Origin: Ophiodon elongatus
Taxonomy: Eukaryota > Chordata > Actinopteri > Perciformes > Hexagrammidae
Direction of reading: 5' to 3'
Length of the DNA: 64,000 nucleotides
NCBI GenBank assembly: GCA_016806645.1
Contig: JACSYO010000040.1
Span: 1,203,501 to 1,267,500 of the forward strand
The notes beneath the pieces were generated by a model. It had not been told where the DNA came from and ran no database searches. It saw only the letters and a program-made list of their open reading frames with translations. Position numbers and translations under genes: made by a program. Positions 57,401 through 64,000 of the stretch are shown here, piece after piece (position 1 is the stretch's first letter; each line of letters starts with the position of its first letter).

Positions 57401-60400
57401 TAAGAGTTTAACAGGCCGGGGAGAGAAGCCTGTCGGCTCCCCGCGGTGCAGCCGGGCCTAATCCTTACAGCTGACGGCTCTGCCAAGGATCCAGACTATC
57501 GGTTACTCTGCTTGATGGAATGCAGGCCGCACACACACACGCACACGCACACACACACGCACACACACACGCTGCCACCGTCCTGATTAAGAAAACCCCT
57601 CACGTCTTCAGATTTAAAAAAAACAAAACAAACTTTAGAAAGTAAAAGAGTTGTTATCATTTATCTTTTTTTTTTTTCTTCTTTTTTTTTTTGCCTTCCA
57701 CAGAAGCTCCAGTCATGCGGAGACGCAGCCCAGCTCACCGCCCCCCGACCCCAGAGGAGAGCCAAGTCTCTGGACCGCAGGACGTCCGACACCGTCATGA
57801 CGGTGAGACACCCAACAGCTGTTCACTAAACTAAATACTAAATACTAAATCCTAAATACTAAATCCTAAATCCTAAATACTGAATACTGAATGTTGCTGC
57901 ATGAGGAGAGAGGACAAAAAGCATGGCCGCCCCGATTGCGACCCCTAGAGGCCGCGCAGCTCCTCACATGCAAATCTGTGGTGGAGGAAGTATTCACATT
58001 CTTTTACTTTATTAAAAGTAATAATACCACACTGTGAAAACCCCAAAAATATGTTAATATATTATTATTTATTCTATCATTAGATTATTATGACTCGTGT
58101 ATTTTAAAGCAGGATTTTACTGTCTCAGTCATTTTGAACTATTAACTATCGATTATTCTCATTATGGATTAATCTGCTGATTATTTTCTCCATTAATCGA
58201 TCGATTGTTTGGTTTGTGAATAGTGAAGATAGTAAAAAGTACAATATTTCTCTCTGAAATGAGGTGGAGTATAAGTATGAGGGAGCCTAAAATACTTAAA
58301 TATAAGTACCATAAAAATGTGCTGAAGTAAACTACTTTTCTCTACTGCTTACAAACTTAAAACTTTTACTTAAACTATGAATATTAACTACATTTATAAA
58401 CATGATAAATACATTTTCTCGTTACAAACATAACCTCACATTTATTTCTCAATAAACAACAACATTTCACAATGAACCACATCATTACAAAGCAACACAA
58501 AACATATGACCCTTTCAGAAGTCTAATTATTGTTGTTAAAAGCAAACGTGTTAACTTTGTGTTTTCTTCACAGCCAGATTTATTAAACTTCAAAAAGGGC
58601 TGGATGGTCAAATTGGATGAAAACGAGCAGGTAAACAATTTGAAGTGTCCTAAATTAAACTTAAACTCTTGATTTGAACGATTTCTAAACATTTTGTTTG
58701 TCAACAAACTTCTTGCTTATAGTTTTATTTGTATTTTGTTTCCGTCTAGTGGAAGAAATATTGGTTTGTGCTGTCGATGGACAGTCTGAGGTGCTACAAG
58801 GACTCAGTAGCTGAGGAGGTATTGTAATATTAGTTTTTTTTTAATGTAGAATACAAATAAGAAGTGTTTAATTTATAATTTAACAAATGTCTTTTTCTCT
58901 CTTGGTTCAGGCTTCAGATCTGGACGGAGAGATCGACCTGACGACGTGTTTCAACGTGTCGGAGTATCAGGTGCAGAGGAACTACGGCTTCCAGATCCAC
59001 GTGAGAAAACAGTTCCTGCACCAAACAGGCAAATAAGCATCTTCTGCATTAGACTTTAAATTAATAAAATGTTTCTTTTAGACCCCAGAGGGTGTGTTCA
59101 CGTTGTCAGCGATGACTTCGGGGATCCGCAGGAACTGGATCCAGGCTCTGATGAAGAACGTCCGTCCGGCTCGAGCCCCGGACGTGGCCAGGTGAGCGGG
59201 AACGCTCTTTTGGGATATCGTCTCCAGGAAATGTAAAATCATGAAGCAGTCATAATGTCGGTGGTCATTAAAACCAATAGCTAGTCTTCAATATATAAGT
59301 TTAAATGAACCTAAATACATTTTATGTTTTTTTTAGTATGAAAAGAAAAATAAATCGGCATATTTTGAAGTACTGAGATCAAAGTACCAACACATCAATG
59401 TGGAAATACTTTATTTCAAATCATTCAGATTCTTTCTTAAATAAAAGTATCACAAGTACTATCAGTTATATTTACTTCAAGTATCACAAGAACAAGTAAA
59501 ATGTCTCCTGTGACTGATATATTTTGTTTATTTTTTATGAGATTGATGCTGAAGCATCAACGTTGGAGCAGGATGTTACGACTACGTGTTTATATACGGG
59601 TAGTTTAGTCCAGTGGTTCTCAACATAGGGGTCGGGCCCCTCCAAGGGGTCACCGGAGAAATCTGAGAGGTCGTGAGATGATTAATGTGAGAGAGAAGAA
59701 GAAGAAAAACAAAGTTCTGATGCTCAAATTAATAATTATTTCACATTTATTTGACTCTTCTCAAATTTTTCTAAACTATTGGATAATTTGACCTCAAGCA
59801 GTTATTTAAATGAAACCACCTAAGAGGGTTGGAAGGGAACTGATTACAACTATTTTTTTCTTATAGTTGACATAACTAAAATGATGGTGACAGATTGCAA
59901 TAAAAACATGATGCAATTAACTATTATTTTCATTATTCATACTTCACAATGTCCCAGAGCCGAAGCGGACATCTTTAAATAACTTGTTTTGTCCGACGAA
60001 TAGTCCAAAACCCAAATATTTAATTTACTCATTAAAAGACATTAAAAATTGTTAACAATTACTTGATAATAAAGTTGTTGACGATTATACAACAAATGAG
60101 TTTCTCTACATTGCCATATTCTCCTGTTCTCCATCTAAACAGTTTGTTTTGTGCAGTTTACCCTGCAGCCCACCCGAACCTCTCCCCAAACCGGACGTGA
60201 CTCAGGACTCGGCCTCGGCCTCCGCGGAGCGAGACCCCCGCCCCAAACACAGGAGCGTGATGGAGCGGCGGCGGGAGGGCCGCTACAAGACCTTCGACTG
60301 GGCCGAGTTCAGGCCGCAGAACAAACGGACTCCGGATCCTCAGAGGACTAAAGCCCCGTGCTCGCTGGAGCTCGGGGAGCTGGAGAGGAGGAAGAGGAGG

Positions 60401-63400
60401 GAGGAGAGGAGGAGGAGGTACGAGAGCATGCTGGGCTTCCCTCTGGGTTGGGAGGTGGTGGGAGACCGAGCGGCCGTCAGAGCTCTGAGCCCCAAATCTC
60501 AGCAGAAAGTGGAAGAAGAGATCGAAGAGTGCTGGAAGCAGGTGGAGAAGACGGTGTTCAGGATGGAGAGAAACGTCCTGCCGATCGCCGACGCCAGAGA
60601 CTCGCTGGAGGAGGAGAAGCTGCTGGACGGCTACAGGAAGGGGGTGAGATGGATGGATGGATGGATGGATGGATAGATAGATGGATAGATAGATGGATGG
60701 ATGGATAGATAGATGGATGGATAGATAGATAGATAGATGGATGGATAGATAGATAGATGGATGGATAGATAGATGGATAGATGGATAGATGGATAGATGG
60801 ATAGATAGATGGATGGATAGATGGATGGATAGATAGATAGATAGATAGATGGATGGATGGATGGATGGATGGATGGATAGATAGATAGATGGATAGATAG
60901 ATGGATGGATAGATGGATAGATGGATAGATGGATAGATAGATAGATAGATAGATGGATGGATAGATGGATGGATGGATGGATGGATGGATGGATGGATAG
61001 ATAGATGGATAGATGGATACTTTATTAATCCCGCAAGGGGAAATTTTTTCGGTACAGCAGCATTTTTACATAAGAAAATAACTATTTTTACATAAGAAAA
61101 TAACAATATATACAAAAAAAGAAGAAAAAGAAGAAAATAAGAAAAATGCACAATATATACAACAAATAAAATATAATAATAATAATATAAAATTATGAGG
61201 GCCTCAGATCCGGATTTAACTGCAATGAAGAGTTTTAAGCTTCGTTCATAACGGGGACATTTGAATGTCAGCCTGTAGTTTTGCATAGTTACAGATAAAA
61301 ATCAGGCTACACTCATTTTATTAGTATTATACTATTTTAGACTGGTGGCTGCGAAGGATTGTTTTTAAAGTCAAAATGTATGGAAAGAATATAGATTTCA
61401 TGTTTTTATCCAATGAAATATTCTGCTTCAATACACATTTGTTGGCGTTTAGCCTTTCGAAACTCTTATCAGCCTTTTATCACACACAAAGGGAGGAATG
61501 CACCGATGAGTTATTTTCATTTAAGAAAGTTGGTTTAATAACAAAAGATTAACTCATTTAATACGATGAATTTTGTTCGAGGATGATGAAGTCATAGAAA
61601 ATGATGACAGAGACTCAAAGCCTCATTCGAAAACCTGAATAGAAGCTTTGAAACGTACAAAAATATCTATAAACATATGTTAGACTAAAACATTCGAGTG
61701 AGTTTAGCAGACGTCCATGATATTGATTATTATACTGTAGCTACAGAATGTGAGAGGCTCTTTATAGAAGCTGGTTTTTTCTGTTGAAGGTGGAGGATCT
61801 GAAGGCTCAGCTGGCCGAGTCGGAGCGTCACAGACTGGATCTGGAGGCTCAGCTGAGTCCAGCAGGACTTTATCAGGTTCGCCGCCCGCCGCCCCTCAGC
61901 CGCCCGCCTTTCTCCGTCTCTGATCCCCGATTGGTCGCTGATGCTTCTTTATGTCGCCTTCTCTCTCTCTCTCTTGTCTTTCCCAGACGGACCCGCCTCT
62001 AACTCCCGACGCAGATCTCCGCCCGCCGGACGCGAATGAAAAGCCGTTGAACGGCATCACGCAGACCCTGAAGGACGCGTGCCAAGAAACCCGAGAGCTT
62101 TTACAACAGCAGAACCGCATCAACATGCAGGAGCAGCTCGGCTTCGAGGCGCCTTCGCCAACGCCTCAGACGCCCAGCATCTGGCTGCACGACGCAGAGG
62201 GCAACTTCACGGCACTCGGGGATTTGCTTCCCGAGAGAGAAGACGCAGCTTTATTATTATTATCACCCGCATCAGAGAAACAACTCTTGTTTTCTCAGAG
62301 TGACGGACAAACTGTAGATTTAAACCAGAATCCGCTGGACAGAAGCGAGCGAGAGCAAGATCCCGGCTCAGAAACTCAAATAGATAACGGCGACTTTAGT
62401 CCGTTGATCCCGGAGACGCCTTCGGAGGGAGACGACGACTCGCTCGGCTGCTGTGTTGATCTGCATTCGCCTCCGGACCGGGCGGTGCTGGGGAGGCTCT
62501 CCCAGGAGGTGGAGCTGCTCACGGGCCAGAACGAGGCTCTCAACCAACGCAACCAGGAGATGCTGAACCAGCTGACGGAGGCGGACCGTGAGATAGAGAG
62601 ACTGAAGGCGGAGCTCAGCAGCAGGTACACCGAGCCCCATCACCTCCCTGAAGTGGAACAGCTGGGACACACGAGGGTGGAGGATCTGGAGAGCGAGCTG
62701 AGCTCCAGGGACCAGCAGCTCCTGGAGGCCCAATCCATGATCGCCTCCCTGGAGGAGAACCTGAGGGAGATGGAGGCGCTGCTGCAGCCGAACGCCCTGA
62801 GAGAAACGGAAGAAACGGGACCGGAGAATAAGGGATACCTGCTCCGGTGTTTCGAGGCCACCGAGGCCAAGCTGACGGAGCTGGAGAGGAAGCTCGGCCA
62901 ATCGGAGCTGGCCTGCGTTGAGCTCCGCGCGCAGAACGCAGATCTGAGGGAAGCCGAGGAGCGTCGCGGTCGAACCGCCGCGGAGGCGGAGGCCGACATC
63001 GGGAGGCTGAAGGAAGAGTTGGAGAAGGAGAGGTCGAAAGATGGAGAGAGCAACGGATGTGTTTCTGGTGAAGAAAGGATCCGGCAAGTCATAGACGGGA
63101 TGGTCATGAGGCTGAAAGCGTTGGAGAAATTACTGGAGGTGATAAACAAGTTTGATTTGTGTTTGAGGAAGGAGGAGGAGGAGGAGGAGGAGGAGACGCC
63201 CACCGTGGAGAGTCAGCTGAGGGGGGAGGAAGAGTTTTGGGGTTTTCTGCTCGACAAGCTGAAGGTTAGCCCGTCGGAGCTGAACGAGGAGAAACCTGAG
63301 GAGGAGCTTCTCAGCGAGGTGACGGAGCGCATGGTGGCGGAGCAACAGATGCTGCTGCTCGGGCACCGCCTGCTCTCTGAGACCCGCGCAGATGAAGGTT

Positions 63401-64000
63401 TGAAGGAACTGGAAGTCATTTGGAGCATCGCAAGTGAGACAGAAAGCAGCATATTGGACTTTAACCACCGGCTGTATGAGATGGAGTATTTCAGAAGAGC
63501 CACGCAGGTGAAGATCTCTTTTCTGAACCGCCTGGCCTCCTCCGTCGGCTCCCCGGCTCACGACAAACTCCAGCTGACGGCCGACAGGCTCTCCGACCGC
63601 CACCCCTGGTCTGGTTTCATTCACTCCGCGGCGACGGAGGCGCTGCACTGCTGTCACCTGAGCAGGCTCCGGTCAAAGTACGAGCGGCGCCTCGAGGAAA
63701 CCGAGCAGAAGCTGCTGGCTTCGTCTCTCGTCTGCGGAAACTGTGTCGCCTCGATGGAAGAGAACCGGGAGCTGAGAGCGAGGCTGTCGGACCTGGAAGC
63801 ACAGCGGTCGCCGTCGCCGTCGTCGGGCGATAAGACGGACAGGTGGAGTCAGACAGAAGAAGCTCACCCGCAGGACACGGGGATCAGGTCGCAGCTCGCA
63901 GGCGATGACATCGGGGAGGAGGAGGTCGAGAGCCTGGGAACCCCGCTTTCGTGCGCTGAAGGTCAGTTGGGGATCCGGGAGACGGCGGATGGAAACACGG
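45227..64000 (+). CDS. mprip: MPRIP (p116Rip), myosin phosphatase Rho-interacting protein, 5' part, 16 exons, runs off the window
   Basis: Exons are 45227-45352, 46863-46940, 47064-47129, 47484-47635, 47723-47807, 48598-48775, 50435-50576, 52270-52384, 57704-57802, 58574-58630, 58750-58818, 58911-59000, 59082-59191, 60157-60643, 61790-61876 and 61987-64000 (open). All phases agree, giving at least 1318 codons. The N-terminus has NKFQANIFNKSKCQNCFKSRE, almost as in human MPRIP. PH domain 1 spans about residues 44-155 (KPLYGGWLCLAPEG, WQRRFFILYEDG), followed by RTNKQNQKKKRKVEP. RRAKSLDRR precedes PH domain 2 (about 350-455: LLNFKKGWMVKLD, WFVLSMDSLRCYKDSV, GIRRNWIQALM). Exon 14 has RREGRYKTFDWAEFRP; exons 15-16 begin coiled coil. 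The family scaffold binds F-actin, RhoA and the myosin phosphatase targeting subunit. That last, C-terminal binding part lies beyond the window. Confidence 0.95.
48300..48465. repeat. ATTAATCG-type repeat fragment in mprip intron 5
   Basis: Phrases ttgattaattgtttagtata, ttaatttgacttttcatcaa and ctaatagattcattgatgaa match the family at 27180 and 31390. It lies upstream of exon 6 (48598). Confidence 0.4.
48792..48864. repeat. (CA)n microsatellite beside mprip exon 6
   Basis: About 73 bp of pure (ac)n begins 16 nt after the exon 6 donor (GT at 48776-48777). Thr-His and Cys-Val frames here are artefacts. Confidence 0.95.
49700..49965. repeat. Interspersed repeat in mprip intron 6, paired with 61410-61670
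   Basis: It contains tattctgcttcaatccatat, ttggcgtttagcctttaaaa, gacgagttatattcattaaa and gaagctttgaatgtagaaaa. The same succession with modest divergence is at 61413-61670 in intron 14. Neither end has an obvious terminal repeat. The other unique parts of introns 6 and 7 (49010-49460, 50640-50930) are GC-balanced and non-repetitive. Confidence 0.6.
52385..52541 (+). repeat. 39-bp minisatellite starting at the mprip exon 8 donor
   Basis: Four copies of gtaaccacaccaagtacacg plus tttagtactgcagtataca. The first unit begins with the GT of the exon 8 donor (GAGAG|GTAACC), so every later unit carries its own CA-GTAACC donor-like site. The unit is 39 nt, so the reading frame stays open through all four copies. 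Confidence 0.92.
52868..53048. repeat. 19-20-bp tandem repeat in mprip intron 8
   Basis: About nine units of agcacaaagctaaccccgt, with variants cacgg and cacgt. No coding potential. Confidence 0.9.
54180..54245. repeat. (ACGC)n(AC)n microsatellite
   Basis: acgcacgcacgcacgcacgc is followed by (ac)n and actc variants, in mprip intron 8. Confidence 0.92.
54389..54490. repeat. (TG)n microsatellite in mprip intron 8
   Basis: About 57 bp of pure (gt)n followed by gtgagtgtgtgagagtgtgt and gctgcgtgtgtggctgcgtg variants. It lies 150 bp from the (AC)n tract at 54180-54245, so the two tracts could pair as an inverted repeat. Confidence 0.92.
54960..55810. other. AT-rich unassigned part of mprip intron 8
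   Basis: No gene, tandem array or clear mobile element was recognised. A phrase ttcaaggtattttattgtca (about 55632) looks like the common fish 'attcaaagatttattgtcatttg' class of repeat, but this is a memory-based impression only. Confidence 0.35.
57970..58380. repeat. GTACTT/ATTAATCG-type repeat block, mprip intron 9
   Basis: It contains tgtggtggaggaagtattca, ttttactttattaaaagtaa, attttctccattaatcgatc and aagtaccataaaaatgtgct. The order of phrases resembles 31390-31925 in the opposite direction. It ends about 190 bp before exon 10. Confidence 0.5.
59605..59745 (+). mobile_element. hAT-like terminal fragment, copy 2
   Basis: It begins TTTAGTCCAGTGGTTCTCAA, then ggggtcgggcccctccaagg and ggtcgtgagatgattaatg. 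This is the inverse of the fragment at 22475-22595. The opposite terminus is not visible. It lies in mprip intron 13. Confidence 0.5.
60647..61018. repeat. (GGAT)n/(AGAT)n microsatellite at the mprip exon 14 donor
   Basis: About 370 bp of atggatgg and atagatag units. The intron opens as GTGAGATGGATGGATGG, so the array touches the donor region from the seventh intronic base or so. The Ser-Ile-His-Pro frame on the minus strand is an artefact. Confidence 0.95.
61018..61195. repeat. Short interspersed element with a GATA edge, copy 2
   Basis: It reads tactttattaatcccgcaag, then ttcggtacagcagcattttt, acaatatatacaaaaa and aaaaatgcacaatatataca. It is colinear with 19690-19830 and equally preceded by GATA-type repeats. 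This copy keeps the 'tactttattaatcccgcaagggg' part that is degraded in copy 1. Confidence 0.65.
61410..61672. repeat. Interspersed repeat in mprip intron 14, partner of 49700-49965
   Basis: atattctgcttcaatacaca, gttggcgtttagcctttcga, accgatgagttattttcatt and agaagctttgaaacgtacaa follow one another as in the partner. It has an extra stretch of about 25 bp (atcagccttttatcacacac) relative to it. Confidence 0.6.
61987..64000 (+). CDS. mprip: Large coiled-coil coding exon of mprip, open at the window edge
   Basis: From the acceptor (tttcccag|ACGGAC) the mprip frame stays open for 671 codons to the last base. The first 130 or so residues are acidic and low complexity (PSPTPQTPSIWLHDAEGN, SPLIPETPSEGDDDSLG). 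A heptad-rich coiled coil follows from about 62485 (LGRLSQEVELLTGQNEALN, LEKLLEV), with a poly-Glu run at 63172-63195. An NCVASMEENRELRARL helix appears near 63740. An exon of this size inside MPRIP agrees with the long mammalian isoforms, which include one very large exon; this match is from memory. The exon end is not in the window. Confidence 0.85.

Noticed and set aside
60558..61286. 242-codon minus-strand frame rich in Ser-Ile-His-Pro
   Set aside because: Translation of the GGAT/AGAT array in mprip intron 14; the end crosses a known interspersed repeat.
62368..63657. Long minus-strand frames (239, 187 and 175 codons) at the right end
   Set aside because: They are shadows of the mprip coiled-coil exon. 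GC-rich Leu/Glu codons on the plus strand give Leu/Arg/Ser-rich open frames on the minus strand. The plus frame is joined to upstream mprip exons in phase.
1..64000. Bacterial-type systems such as CRISPR arrays, operons, or toxin-antitoxin pairs
   Set aside because: The tandem repeats present have no unique spacers of constant length between conserved palindromic repeats, and all real genes are intron-split vertebrate genes.
1..64000. tRNA or other classical small RNA genes
   Set aside because: I saw no convincing A-box/B-box pair with a foldable cloverleaf. A covariance-model scan (tRNAscan-SE, Infernal) would decide; hits above threshold would overturn this.

Overview
The window is vertebrate nuclear DNA, almost certainly from a ray-finned (teleost, probably percomorph) fish. 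The evidence is GT-AG introns of 70 bp to several kb, vertebrate protein families split at conserved codon phases, dense microsatellites and minisatellites, and interspersed repeats typical of fish: a LINE with a (TGGA)n tail, hAT-, piggyBac- and Tc1-like non-autonomous elements, and an element carrying CTCF-like cores. There is no prokaryotic organisation, no rRNA, and no tRNA I could support.

Five protein-coding genes can be assembled exon by exon, in frame. They are gsg1l2-like (+, 2065-13157, 5 exons, 306 aa, claudin-fold membrane protein); natd1 (-, 18085-16829, 3 exons, 127 aa, small GNAT-like protein); dhrs7c (-, 23677-19297, 6 exons, 310 aa, membrane-anchored short-chain dehydrogenase/reductase); u2af2 (+, 26538-40455, 11 exons, 522 aa, large U2AF splicing subunit); and mprip (+, from 45227, at least 16 exons, running off the right edge, myosin-phosphatase Rho-interacting protein). 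From memory of the human map, DHRS7C and GSG1L2 are neighbours on 17p13.1, NATD1 and MPRIP lie on 17p11.2, and U2AF2 is on chromosome 19. The block is therefore mostly a human-17p-like neighbourhood with u2af2 inside it. The genes are functionally unrelated and do not form an operon-like unit.

Region by region: 1-2.06 kb is upstream sequence with one CTCF-core repeat. 2-13.2 kb is gsg1l2, with a 0.9 kb GGAT/GGAC satellite in intron 2, two CTCF-core repeat copies in intron 3 and a Tc1-like element in intron 4. 13.2-16.8 kb is intergenic, with a large ACCACAAA-type minisatellite and AT-rich DNA. 16.8-23.7 kb holds natd1 and dhrs7c in tandem on the minus strand. 23.7-26.5 kb is the head-to-head gap between dhrs7c and u2af2, with a foldback element, a second ACCACAAA minisatellite and a (TG)n tract. 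26.5-40.5 kb is u2af2, with a decayed LINE in intron 1 and an inverted CTCF-core repeat in intron 10. 40.5-45.2 kb is intergenic, with a piggyBac-like element and a (TTTTA)n tract. 45.2-64 kb is mprip.

I found no new enzyme system. The more unusual signals are: 11 near-identical CTCF-like cores on four copies of one repeat, pointing convergently across the natd1-dhrs7c-u2af2 interval; a 21-bp coding minisatellite that lengthens the U2AF2 RS domain; repeat arrays lying directly against functional splice sites (natd1 intron 1 acceptor, mprip exon 8 and exon 14 donors); and a coding exon of over 2 kb in mprip that reaches the window edge.
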